Shown here piece by piece: positions 25,001 to 33,074 of a DNA stretch of 64,000 nucleotides. This DNA comes from Symsagittifera roscoffensis. Its lineage: Eukaryota; Xenacoelomorpha; Acoela; Convolutidae. Location of the stretch: assembly GCF_963678635.1 (NCBI RefSeq), contig NC_087064.1, positions 36,341,716 to 36,405,715 on the forward strand, read 5' to 3'. The notes under the pieces are model-generated. The model saw nothing but the letters and a program-made list of their open reading frames with translations, did not search any database and was not told the DNA's origin. Within the stretch, counting starts at the first letter, position 1; each line of letters begins with the position of its first letter. The translations under genes were made by a program, and so were the position numbers.

Positions 25001-28000
25001 TTTTTCCGTAGATAAAGTTGAACTGTGGTCATAGTTTTTCTCCGTTCCAGCGAACCCGTTTCCTGAACAACAACAAGCCCGTTTTGTAGTTAAGGTGTTT
25101 TTTAGAGATAATGCCCCTCTCACAGTACATGAAGTCTGCCTTCACGGAAACCGAGAAAATAACTTACATCGCATTAAAGCAATTATCAGAGAAGCGCGCA
25201 GACTGCGAAATTACTATGGAATGCAAAGCTCTGGAATCACATTTTTCGAAAAAAAAGTCAGTTCGTGCACAAATTTGAAAAAGTTTCTCCTTTAAGTTTA
25301 ATGCAAGAAGTAGATCAGCCGATAACTAGCACAAGCAAAAAGCTGCTCGTAAGTTTTGACTAAGTGGTTAAAACCGGAATGCAGATAGTGAAGGCAGCAA
25401 AACATTGTCTACAGCGTGAGAGTCCATTTCATCCTCATGATATATCAGCTGGAATGAAAGGTCAATTATCAAAATATTGTATAAATGATGCCATTATTTT
25501 TCAAGTTCTAAGGCATGTAAAGTCTTACTTCTCACCTTTTTCATCGCGAAGGAATCCCCTGAGTACACAAGACGTTGCCGAATTCTTACAAAGTAGTGAG
25601 TAGTTAAGTATATAAAACATGCGTCCGTAGCAAAGAGAAAAAGGAAGTAGTTTTTCGAAAGATGTGGATACTGGCTTTGATGAGCTGAGCCAACATGGGA
25701 AAGATGAATTGACAGCTGAACCAAAGAGCTTGATAGGAACGGGTCCTTTGTTTCTCAATGAGGAATCAGCAAAGTTCGAAGGAGAGGAGCTTCAGGAGTC
25801 TGCGATTAAGGATAACAGCGACAGTGAGACCAAAATTGGTAAAAATGAGCTGACTTTGCGTCATTACCTTAACGTTAGTCCGATTCACGATAATCTGACT
25901 GCGAAAAATTCATATAAATTCTCATAAAACAATTGATTTGATATGATAAAACAATGTATATGTTGAATTTGTATAAATTTAGATGGGTTAAGTGTGCAAA
26001 ACTGTTCAAAAGATGAGTTGAAGCAGCTGAAAAGCGGTATAACAATTATTGATGAAGCACTGTGGGAAGTGCCGGAGACTATCGAAGATTCAAGTCAACA
26101 AATACCTGGACCAGTTGAAAGCAATTTGGACGAAAACTGGTGGCATGATAAAAAACTGGTTTATTTTAAACGAGAAATCTGGATAAATGAAAAAGTATCG
26201 CTCAGCCGTACTGCATAAATCGACAAAATATTTCTGTTTATCTCTTTGCTTTTAACTTTAATTTGTTCTTTTGAAATTGGTTCATTTGTTAGCTGTTTTA
26301 GTTGATTTTTTGTTACAGATTCATTTGGTGGCAATGTTTGTAGTGAGATTCTGTTTTTTTTTGTCTCGTGGAAAAAAGAGAAAAATTTTTGCAAAGCTTA
26401 AAGAAAACCTGGCCAGTCGAAAATAAACCCGATAAGTAATACTTATCAGTATGTTGGTCGTCTCTCTTTTTCTTTGGAAAACAAAATTATTAAATTGCCT
26501 TTTGTAGAAGTACTTTCGAAAATACGGCCATGAGCAGCATTGAAAAAGAGACTATTTTTGACAATATTTGCACAAATCACAAAATAACAATTTCTCTGTT
26601 GATCAGTATCTAAACTGAATTATTCTAATACAATTGTTCATAAAAGCAACTGATGCGATTATTTGTTTCATAAAGAAAGTCGGCGCGAATTGTACGCGAA
26701 AGACTGAGTTCCTTGTATTTCAGCAGTTCTGGGGAGAGCATCTGCAATTCGCAGTCAAACATTCGAAGTATTGCTTGCTACTTCTTGATTAGGTCAGTTT
26801 TTCATGACCAGTTTTGTTTTGTCTTTCAATAAAACTAAAAAGTTTTGCTGCTTCACCGATTGTTGCCAGATCAAGGTTGACGGAGCTAAGAAAACGCAAA
26901 ATCCCTAATGAAACTCCAGGTACTCCTGCTAAAATATAAGACAATTTTTAAATGAGTAAATACTGAAAGACGATTTTTTTGGAACTGAATCGTCTGGCCT
27001 TCTTGAAACATCAAAAAAGCTTTCTATGTTTCCAGATAAGTCTATGAAAACACAAAAAGCAAAAAAAAATAGTTTTAGCTTAAATATCTCTATAATTTAT
27101 AAGAGACTTTTTTGAAATAAATGAACGCTCTGGTTCGAACCGAACTGTTTTATTCAAAGCAGAAAGGCTATTCTAAGAATATTTGTGTATCGTTTTTTTT
27201 ACTTCTGGAGAAATTGAGAGGTTGAAGTACGCGCGTTTCAACCAAGATTCACTGCGATCCGATGTGTTTGAAAACTTGGAGGACGCTGTTCTGGCAGCCG
27301 ATGCTAAAGTTGGAAAGCTAAGGGCAGCGCATTATTTGTCCAAAGTCCATCACAGGAAGATACCAGAATTGTCATTCCAGGTTATTTTCCAATGGTTTAA
27401 AAAATTTTTGTTATGTTTATTTAAGTTTAATTAACTTTTAAACAGGTACCAAGATGCAATGGTTATATTACGACACTATCACAAACCAGATCTTTTTATA
27501 ACGTTTACCTGTATTTCGTTGTGGTCAGAAATTCAGAGCTGTCTCGATAGATATCAAACGACGGCATCCAGGCCAGATATTGTTGTGAGGTTTTTTCGAC
27601 TCAAACTGAAGTCGCTGTTGCACGAATTGTTACGCCAAGGTTTCGTACGTTTAAAATTATTCAATCGTTTTGTTCAAGTCTTTTACTTTTTTAGCGTTCC
27701 AGAGATTTTCGGAAAAGTTGTGACTTATATACACGTTATCCAGTACCAAAAACGAGGGTTACCTCATGCTCACATCTTGCTTTTGCTGGCAAATCAAGAT
27801 CGCCTAAGAAATTCATCCGATATTGACAAATGGGTATCAGCAGAAATCCCCGCACCAGCTTTTTTCTTCACTGAAGAAGACAAACAGCGATAAGCTGAGA
27901 ACTTACGCAGCATCGTTCTTCGATGCATGATTCAGGGACCTTTTGGGTGGCTAAATCGGAGATCGCCTTGTATGGTTGATGGAAAGTGCAGCAAATACTA

Positions 28001-31000
28001 CCCGAATGCAGCATTTATAATAAATGCAGCGTTTATAATAAAGTCTGCACTCTAAGTTGGCGGCCAGTTTTTTTTTGTATCTAAAAAATCAGCAGAAAGT
28101 TGAGTTAAAAGCATTCAGAATTTTGAATTGCTAAAAAGCAACTGGAACTTATACTCTCAATAAATTATTTGCTATCAGTTTGGCTGAAAGCTAAAAAAGC
28201 CACTGCTGAATTCTGGCAGAGAAAAGTTGTTTTGGCAGTCATTGAAAATGTTAAGAACAATATTTTGTTCAAAAATGCGTCTCTAGCTGCACCGGGTAGC
28301 TAGTTAGACTCAACGGCAGAGTTCAATTGAAAATTGTTTGACCGTTTTGATAATGTTATTTTTTTTTGTCATTTATTGTTGTAATTTTTTTTTCGATTAA
28401 CTTGCATATAGATAGAAGCTCCCCGTAACTCTGTCGCAACCTTCTACGAAAGTTGCTTGTGAATCGGCTACTTTTTCTGCGCATAATCCATGTATTTGAT
28501 ATTTAATTGAGCGAGACATTTTCTGCTGTGCTTAAGCCAAGCTTACATGATTAGGAGTTATACGGTATATCTGCATGCTTTAGTTACTATTTGTTTACAT
28601 AGCTTTGTTGTGCACATAGGTTTAAGCGCTTATGCTAGCCTGCAGATTTTCATCTACTATCTATTTTGTGCCTAATCGCATTGTGCTTATATAAGCATGC
28701 ATCTTAGATTTAAATAATGTTTTGCAATTTTCTATTCCAATTTTCTAGGTCGTTTTTGGAAACTAAAATTTAGGCAATTTTGAGTTTTTCATGTGTTGGG
28801 TTGTGACGCTTGTTTTAAAGTATTTTCATTTTCGGAGATTGTTATTAATACTTAGGATTTTGTGCTTCAGTTTTTGTTTTGGAAGCTGAAGGCCCTCTTG
28901 ATTTTGTTTAGTGGTACTGCTGCATGGGCTCAGTCCGGCGTGCTTGGTCTCAACAGCCTGCACCCTGCTCTGCATGTGTTATGGAGGCTATAGGTAGTCT
29001 TGTTTTTTATTCAAGCTTTAAGTTGAAAAAAGCTTTGCAGTCTTTTTCTCAAACTGCTTTTTTTCTGCAGTCTTTGCAGTTTCGTTTTCAGATTTTTGCC
29101 ATTTTTCAAGTTATTTTTCAATATATGTTGCACTCTTTTTTTTGAAAAAAGCTTGGCAGCCATATTATCCTTTAAAAATTAAATAAAAAACCAATTATTT
29201 GTTACATTCTTCTATTCCACAAACATCTACTCGGTGTTTTCTCTGTTTCAAGTTATTTTAATAAAGTCACTTATCTGAGCTGTTCAAGAAGTTCAATTGA
29301 AAAAAAAAAAAGTTTTTCCGAATCCTGGTTGGTGTCTTGTTAATCATCATATGTATCGGTGATTCAGCTTTGTCTCCCGGTTATTGTTTTGACCTATACT
29401 AACGACGCCCTGTATTTTTTTCTTTTTGATTGAAAATTGGTTTTCGCATTTCCGATAAATAAATTCAACCAAGTTTTGATAAGTCATCTTATTTTATTTT
29501 GATCTCAATTTTTGGGTACGTTTAATGTCTAAGTCACTATTTGAATTCTATTTCAAGTTTTTCCTGCTCGGAAAGATGATTTTTTGAAGTTATAATTGCA
29601 ACCTTTCGAAAAAAGTAAAGTAGTTTTTAAACTGTTTCATATCTTTTCGTTTGACTAATTTAACACATTGGTATCAGTATTTTGAGCTATGTAAGAGTGC
29701 TTGTCTCGAGGTTTTTGTTAGGGCTTTTTTGATTGTAGAGCAGTTTTTGTTCGAAATCACAAAATCATTTTCACTGATGGATTTTTTTTCAAATGTTTTT
29801 CTAGCTTAATATTTAATGAATTGCGATAATCATTTAGTTTGCAGCAATTTCTGCACTGAATCGGGAGTTTTTGTTATTTTATTGGCAGTTACATTGCTAA
29901 TTCAACTGTAATCTGAACTAAGCGATTTAGGAGGCCTTCATCACTCGCTTGTACCGCCAGAAGAACAGTTCAGGAAGAATATGTGCTTTCAGTGAAGTGC
30001 CAACCGCATTTATGGGTACCCACAGTAAGGCTGAACGTGTAATGCGTATGTGCAACCTGAAAAGACTTAACATCTGGCCCCGTTTCCGGAGCTCAATTGC
30101 TAAGTGTTTTGACTCGTTGGCTCCGGAAGTGCTGGAGAACCAAACAAAGCTGACTCAAACTATGCTGAAGATTCAGGGGAACATTCTTGAACTTATCAAG
30201 GCCTGTTGTAGTGAGATTAAAAGAGAAAACCCTTCATTAGGGGACGAAGAGTTTTCAGTAGACAGTGTTTTGTCGTATGATTTCGAAAGACAAGTGCGAA
30301 CCATGTTAGATCCAGTCAGTTTTTCTGTGAGTAGAAAGTCGAAGCAGCTCTTGACTGATCTGAAAACATTGCGAAACATTTTGATAAATCTTCTGCAAAG
30401 AGACTGCGTGTCCTTTTACCATTTCATAAACGAAATTCGAAAGAATGAAGAGGTCTTCGCAAGCAACACTGGCTGGCTTTTCATGAAAGAGGCGGATAGT
30501 TTATTTACTAATGCAAAGCTAAGAGTGTTCGGTTCTGATGCCGATAAAGAAAAGCGAAAAACGCTGGAAGAAAATCCGAAGTGGAGAGCTCTAAAGGAAA
30601 TCATGAAAGAGATTGACATGGAAAACGAAAAATTGCCAGAGGATCAGAAATCAAAGGGACGAATATTTGTAGGCGTCAGAGACAACAAAACGAGCGAAAT
30701 GCTACGCCAGTATTTGTACAAAGGGACTCAGTTTTTGGAATATAAACTGAAACAGGCTGAAGAAACAGACGATACGCCTACTGCTTCTAGTCAGGAAAAC
30801 AAGGATGATTGTAAGCAAAATATTCAATGTGATGTTAAATGTGATAAGTGCATCGTATTTATAATCAGCTGTTAAGCAATTTTTTAATCAATTTTTGTTT
30901 GTGGAAGTCACTTGCTTCTCATCAGGCCACGACATAGATCTATTGAAGATCTCACTTAGATTCATGTTTCAGCCTCAAAGAATGAGCTGTCTGCCAAAAA

Positions 31001-32796
31001 CCCGAAGAAAGCCAAAATTCAGACACTGGACAAACAAAGACTTATGTCTGATTTTGTTGCAGATCAGAAGAAAATAGAGGAGGACATTTTGCAAATAATA
31101 TCGGACGAAGCATTAGTGCAGTGCAACGAAGAACCAATCACCGTGTTCCACTCATATAGATCCTCACACGATTTGATTAGGAACCTCTACCGTCTGTGTC
31201 CGCGCTATGTAATCCTGTACGATCCTCAAGTTGATTTTGTCAGGCAAATCGAAGTGTACGCTGCAAGTATTCAGAAACCGATCAAAGTCTATTTCATGGT
31301 CTACAAAGACTCCGTTGAAGAGCAGAGTTTCCTCATTTCCTTGCAGAAAGAGAAGCTAGCTTTCGACAAACTAATGCAAGAAAAGGCCTCGATGGGTGCA
31401 GTAGACATGGATTCGCATAAACGGGGAACGGTGTCAACTAGGGACCCGTATGAATCAGTGAGCACACGGAAAGCAGGAGGAGCTACTGAAGCAGAGACAG
31501 GAGTAGACGAGAACCCACGAGTCATCGTGGATATGCGTAAGCATTTAAATTTACCAAACAGAGTGATAAATTTAAAGCTAACACGTATTGTTGTTCCGAC
31601 CAATTTTCATCGGTTGAGTCGTATTATATTCTAAATGTTACGTCCCTGCATCGTTCATATCTATGTTCAGGCGAGTTCAGGAGTGATCTGCCTCCCATGT
31701 TACACCAGAGGGGTATAGACATTGAGCCAGTGACCTTGGAAGTGGGCGACTATCTGCTGAGTGATGACTTGTGCGTTGAACGGAAGAGCATTGCTGACTT
31801 GATTGGTTCTCTCAATTCTGGAAGACTCTATACTCAGGTTACAGAAGTAAAATAAAATATCCTCCAAGTAACTTCAGACATGGGCATATGCAGTAAAAAT
31901 GGACTTAAATAAATTGGTTAAGGGAACAGTATTTAAAAGTTACGGATCAACTAGATGTTTTCTAAATTAAATGCGCCGGTAAGCACTGGGTTTTGACAGT
32001 GGAGAAGGCGCTGGAATAATTTGTTAAATTTTCATCTCAATTACTAGGCTTCTTTTAATAAATCGAAATAGTTGTCTAATTTTAGTTTTGGTGTAATCCA
32101 GCCTCCTGGAGTGTCATATGTTTCTAAAACGCAACCTCCAGTATCTCAACAACTTTTAGATTTCTTCACCTGAAGCGATTCAGATTTGTCCTCCTCAATT
32201 CAATGAAATATGTTTTTTTTTTTCAGGCGACAGCCATGTGCAGATTGTACAAGAAGCCAATTCTGCTGATTGAGTTTGACCCCTCGAAACCGTTCAACAT
32301 GTCAGAGAAAGGAAAAATCTCGCAGGACGTTTCATCTAACGACATCCAAACCAGACTGGCTCTTTTAACTGTTCACTTCCCTGCTTTAAAAATTATCTGG
32401 TCGGAAGGGGCTCTGCAAACTGCCAATATTTTCGCCGATTTGAAACACAAAAGACCGCAACCTGATGTATCGAAACTACCTGGAATCGAATCTGCAGAAT
32501 CGTCAATATTTGACGTTTCATTTGACCAAAATTTCAATTTTGCGTCTCGTGATTTGATTAATAAATTGCCTGGATTGACCAGCAAAAGCGAAACTCTGAT
32601 TTTTGAGAATTTTGAACATTTTCAAGACCTAGCCAATTGCAGTCAGGAGGAAATCAAAGAAAAAACTACGCGCAGTGATGTAGCTGGCAATATTTTTGAG
32701 TTTATGAATCACAGCCATAAATCTGCTATTATGGCATCGAAAAATAAAAATGATCACAGAAAAGCCCCAACACGGTTCAGGCCTACGAAGAAATAA
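15695..32796 (+). CDS. ERCC4: ERCC4/XPF DNA repair endonuclease catalytic subunit, five exons
   Basis: Joining 15695-16093, 29931-30810, 30973-31536, 31671-31837 and 32227-32796 gives an 859-aa protein with every junction GT-AG and in phase. It reads as XPF throughout: SF2-like degenerate helicase N-terminus (residues about 1-430), ERCC4 nuclease with V-D-M-R-E-F-R-S, G-D-Y (640-642) and the active motif V-E-R-K-S-I-A-D-L (650-658), then a C-terminal helix-hairpin-helix region. XPF pairs with ERCC1 in the nucleus and cuts 5' of bulky lesions in nucleotide-excision and cross-link repair. The length is close to the vertebrate protein (about 900 aa). The start ATG 15695 aligns with the family N-terminus (M-D-A-L-L-P-Y-E-Y). 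No frameshift or missing catalytic residue was seen. The 13,837-bp first intron is full of transposons. Confidence 0.93.
16268..16345 (-). mobile_element. tRNA-derived SINE head, minus strand
   Basis: On the minus strand this reads as a tRNA-like 3' half with a box-B-like attcggattcc. It is an inverted, imperfect copy (~40 bp well matched) of the + strand SINE head at 16797-16870, so the two flank the truncated RT element at 16402-16743 as inverted repeats. Confidence 0.55.
16402..16743 (+). mobile_element. 5'-truncated copy of the intron-1 RT element (3' end only)
   Basis: Nearly identical to 20518-20866. It includes the last 65 codons of the RT protein (16406-16603, with [12 protein letters not shown] and C-I-R-G-C-R-S) and the 3' UTR ending near a T-run. 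Sharing the 3' end but lacking the 5' part is the classic mark of target-primed reverse transcription. No target-site duplication could be placed confidently. Confidence 0.75.
16797..16965 (+). mobile_element. tRNA-derived SINE
   Basis: Box-A-like tggtcgagagg (about 16807) and box-B-like gttcggattcc (about 16851), followed by gggacctt and a T-rich body with the core ttgtctgctca (about 16936). The same head-body order recurs near 61366 and 63234, so this is a repeat family, not a tRNA gene. Confidence 0.65.
16966..17259. other. AT-rich intronic DNA
   Basis: No coding frame, RNA gene or clear element boundary seen. Confidence 0.4.
17260..17452 (+). repeat. Imperfect ~100-bp tandem duplication
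   Basis: Two consecutive blocks each run from attgatgc.tttatg.atgc through a tttttga.ttcaattgaaattca core to a gtgacgt.aat end. They begin at about 17261 and 17372. The first carries a short internal insertion. Non-coding. Confidence 0.6.
18005..18325 (+). repeat. Dispersed repeat, copy 1 (second at 28311-28610)
   Basis: About 310 bp shared in the same orientation with 28311-28610. Shared landmarks in order: ttttgataatgttattttt, a cgattaact.gcatat block, gaagctcc.cgt, ctctgtcgcaacctt.tacg and gttatacggtat. By eye about four fifths of bases agree. Both copies lie in ERCC4 intron 1 about 10.3 kb apart and bracket the RT, BEL/Pao and Helitron relics. No ORF. Confidence 0.7.
18430..20866 (+). 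pseudogene. RT retroelement relic, RLE-type C-terminus
   Basis: The RT frame opens at 18584 and shifts by one base near 19135, so G-D-P-L-A is only read across the shift. A 397-codon frame (19159-20352) follows. Motifs: G-V-R-P-I-G-I-G-E (about 18787), [10 protein letters not shown] (about 18978), T-Q-G-D-P-L-A (about 19139) and catalytic Y-A-D-D (about 19231). The C-terminal C-A-C-G...H...C cluster, R-H-N-E-I-R-D and D-E-A-R-L-D-I-K-A (about 20287) suggest a restriction-like nuclease, in the same broad architecture as the 12-15 kb element but clearly a different family. More shifts at about 20350 and 20480 lead to the final 65 codons (20521-20718). The 3' UTR ends in a T-run at 20866. Confidence 0.75.
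20880..21255 (+). pseudogene. BEL/Pao-type LTR retrotransposon pol C-terminal fragment
   Basis: A 122-codon frame resembles the domain that follows the integrase in BEL/Pao polyproteins: a W-x-x-E-Y-L-T-A-M-type motif (about residue 38-46), a G-D-L-V-Y-I strand (about 62-67), W-P-L-E-I-V (about 78-83) and V-R-V-V-Q-V-K-T with an R-R-N-S-R-L-R-K-L ending. The rest of pol, gag and recognisable LTRs are absent. It abuts the T-run tail of the preceding RT element, so that element inserted here or the two were joined by rearrangement. Confidence 0.72.
21256..21848. other. Intronic DNA, nothing identified
   Basis: AT-rich. It could hold an LTR remnant of the BEL/Pao fragment, but no TG...CA ends or primer sites could be recognised. 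A short inverted match, gactta(g)agagaccaa versus gacttggtctctc, occurs near 21534-21568. Confidence 0.35.
21849..22168 (+). CDS. Possible two-exon small gene, unidentified
   Basis: ATG 21849 opens a basic segment ([11 protein letters not shown]) with [13 protein letters not shown]. It reaches a GT donor at 21967. A 101-bp intron ends in tttttaattttcag (22067), and the next frame, D-L-E-I-E-E-K-E-K, joins in phase and stops at 22168, giving about 72 aa. The phase match and good splice signals support a real, possibly transposon-borne, gene. No homology is recognised. It sits just upstream of the 1942-bp tandem duplication and may be its 5' exons. Confidence 0.35.
22389..24330 (+). repeat. Tandem duplication, copy 1 (1942 bp)
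   Basis: 22389-24330 and 24331-26272 are direct, adjacent copies offset by 1942 bp and almost identical. The boundaries are visible: both copies begin at tttcctgcaatttttcat, and both end at aactttaatttgttctttt before the sequences part. The unit carries at least five exon-like + frames. Copy 1 has a TAG after V-C in the first frame (22747-22749) and a 2-bp deletion near 24119 that shifts the last frame. Confidence 0.9.
22546..24270 (+). pseudogene. Unidentified multi-exon ORF cluster (copy 1, degraded)
   Basis: Same series of frames as copy 2: 22546-22749, about 23108-23353, about 23413-23661, about 23713-23985 and about 24040-24270. The first stops early at 22747-22749 where copy 2 has a sense codon. 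The last is shifted by a 2-bp deletion. It therefore looks like the decaying member of the pair. Confidence 0.4.
24331..26272 (+). repeat. Tandem duplication, copy 2 (1942 bp)
   Basis: Second copy, with the frames better kept than in copy 1. The first frame runs 24487-24750 and the last is open through 26218. The sequence following 26272 differs from that following copy 1, so this is a simple head-to-tail pair. Confidence 0.9.
24487..26218 (+). CDS. Unidentified multi-exon ORF cluster (copy 2)
   Basis: Possible exons in order: 24487-24750 (starts [13 protein letters not shown]); about 25050-25295 (after a ttctccgttccag acceptor, [14 protein letters not shown]); about 25355-25603 ([15 protein letters not shown]); about 25655-25927 (acidic, [12 protein letters not shown]); and about 25982-26218 (after aaatttag, [10 protein letters not shown]). 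Some gaps have plausible AG acceptors, but I could not fix all donors, so the exon chain is tentative. No family is recognised. It lies directly upstream of a Helitron Rep fragment and may be Helitron-carried or captured host sequence. Confidence 0.35.
26273..27200. other. Intronic AT-rich DNA, possible Helitron 5' part
   Basis: No long frame. A short frame after a ttgtatttcag at about 26722 reads [12 protein letters not shown] and stops at about 26790. It might be a degraded Helitron exon, but it is too short to call. Confidence 0.3.
27205..28080 (+). pseudogene. Helitron Rep (HUH) domain remnant
   Basis: A frame after a tttacttctggag site reads [12 protein letters not shown], the usual start of the Helitron-like N region. 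After an intron-like 27381-27445 come [15 protein letters not shown] and F-R-L-K-L-K. After a second short intron-like gap (about 27640-27694) comes the HUH motif region [13 protein letters not shown] (about 27746-27785). It is followed by V-S-A-E-I-P and, past a TAA at 27891-27893, [10 protein letters not shown]. The helicase and terminal CTRR hairpin are not found, so the element is truncated. Confidence 0.8.
28311..28610 (+). repeat. Dispersed repeat, copy 2 (first at 18005-18325)
   Basis: Same orientation and order of landmarks as the copy near 18.0 kb, diverged by substitutions and small indels. No ORF. Confidence 0.7.
28611..29930. other. Distal part of ERCC4 intron 1
   Basis: AT-rich, T-rich DNA with no element or gene that I recognise. 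It ends in the acceptor agcgatttag directly before exon 2. Confidence 0.5.
29931..30810 (+). CDS. ERCC4: ERCC4 exon 2 (residues 134-426)
   Basis: Begins GAG-GCC-TTC (E-A-F), continuing the family sequence directly from exon 1's final Q. It holds E-R-V-M-R-M and L-N-I-W-P-R-F of the XPF N-terminal region, L-D-P-V, T-G-W-L-F and the N-P-K-W stretch. It ends at 30810 before gtaagc with one base of the split codon. The frame runs on to a stop at 30875, which would give a truncated protein if not spliced. Confidence 0.92.
30973..31536 (+). CDS. ERCC4: ERCC4 exon 3 (residues 427-614)
   Basis: Acceptor tttcatgtttcag. A lysine-rich linker comes first (A-K-N-P-K-K-A-K), then the conserved [16 protein letters not shown] and K-V-Y-F-M-V-Y regions and S-T-R-K-A-G-G. 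It ends in V-D-M plus one base before gtaagc (31537), inside the nuclease core. Confidence 0.92.
31671..31837 (+). CDS. ERCC4: ERCC4 exon 4, nuclease active site (residues 615-670)
   Basis: Acceptor tctatgttcag. It encodes [19 protein letters not shown] and [13 protein letters not shown], which hold the metal-binding and catalytic D, E, R and K of the ERCC4 domain, all present. Donor gttaca after CAG 31837. Confidence 0.93.
31838..32226 (+). other. ERCC4: ERCC4 intron 4
   Basis: A 389-bp GT-AG intron ending in a long T-run before cag. Nothing else seen. Confidence 0.85.
32227..32796 (+). CDS. ERCC4: ERCC4 exon 5, C-terminus (residues 671-859)
   Basis: Starts A-T-A-M-C-R and contains [15 protein letters not shown], the end of the nuclease domain, then the helix-hairpin-helix segment (I-N-K-L-P-G-L) that binds ERCC1 and DNA in known family members. 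Stop TAA 32794-32796. Confidence 0.93.
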   Translation, partial: ATAMCRLYKKPILLIEFDPSKPFNMSEKGKISQDVSSNDIQTRLALLTVHFPALKIIWSEGALQTANIFADLKHKRPQPDVSKLPGIESAESSIFDVSFDQNFNFASRDLINKLPGLTSKSETLIFENFEHFQDLANCSQEEIKEKTTRSDVAGNIFEFMNHSHKSAIMASKNKNDHRKAPTRFRPTKK

Positions 32797-32945
32797 TTTT
32801 GACATCTGAATTGATCTGATTGAATTTGAAATTTGCTTTTTTGTAAATATTTAGATATAATTTATCAAACACATCTATCTCTAACAGGTCTTTTTTAAGT
32901 ATTGTAAGGCTTTTTACAATTTGCATTGTAAGGCTTTTTAGTCGC

Positions 32946-32951
32946 AATAAA
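32946..32951 (+). other. ERCC4: Polyadenylation signal of ERCC4
   Basis: Canonical AATAAA 150 bases after the stop and about 103 bases before the AG that precedes the next gene. Two copies of attgtaaggctttttac/ag sit just upstream (about 32901-32940). Confidence 0.7.
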
Positions 32952-33053
32952 GTTGACAGCTGAATCGAATTATTACCATAAAAGATGACCGACTAGGTGA
33001 CCTTGTAAGAAAGCTCGAAATCGAGTTTGGATGTTCCTAGTGAGATTTTTTTT

Positions 33054-33055
33054 AG
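33054..33055 (+). promoter_or_regulatory. Splice-acceptor-like site upstream of the RNF207-like start
   Basis: The run gattttttttag ends here, 20 bases before ATG 33075. No upstream coding exon with a matching donor is seen between ERCC4 and this gene, so it may be a trans-splice acceptor. Confidence 0.45.
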
Positions 33056-33074
33056 ATTTTGTGTTTGCACGACA

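Larger units (their letters stand above)
16094..29930 (+). other. ERCC4: ERCC4 intron 1, 13.8 kb, transposon nest
   Basis: Donor gtattt at 16094, acceptor agcgatttag ending at 29930. It holds, in order: inverted SINE heads around a truncated RT element, a full-size RT element relic, a BEL/Pao fragment, a duplicated ORF cluster, and a Helitron Rep remnant. Intragenic elements are on the same strand as ERCC4 except for one SINE head. The other ERCC4 introns are 134-389 bp. Confidence 0.9.

Noticed and set aside
18005-28610. Direct repeats as LTRs of one 10-kb element
   Set aside because: The repeats lack TG...CA ends and flanking duplications, and the DNA between is a mixture of unrelated elements.
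33027-33074. Upstream ATG adding 16 residues to the RNF207-like protein
   Set aside because: Weak start context, and it precedes the acceptor-like AG at 33054-33055; ATG 33075 is better.
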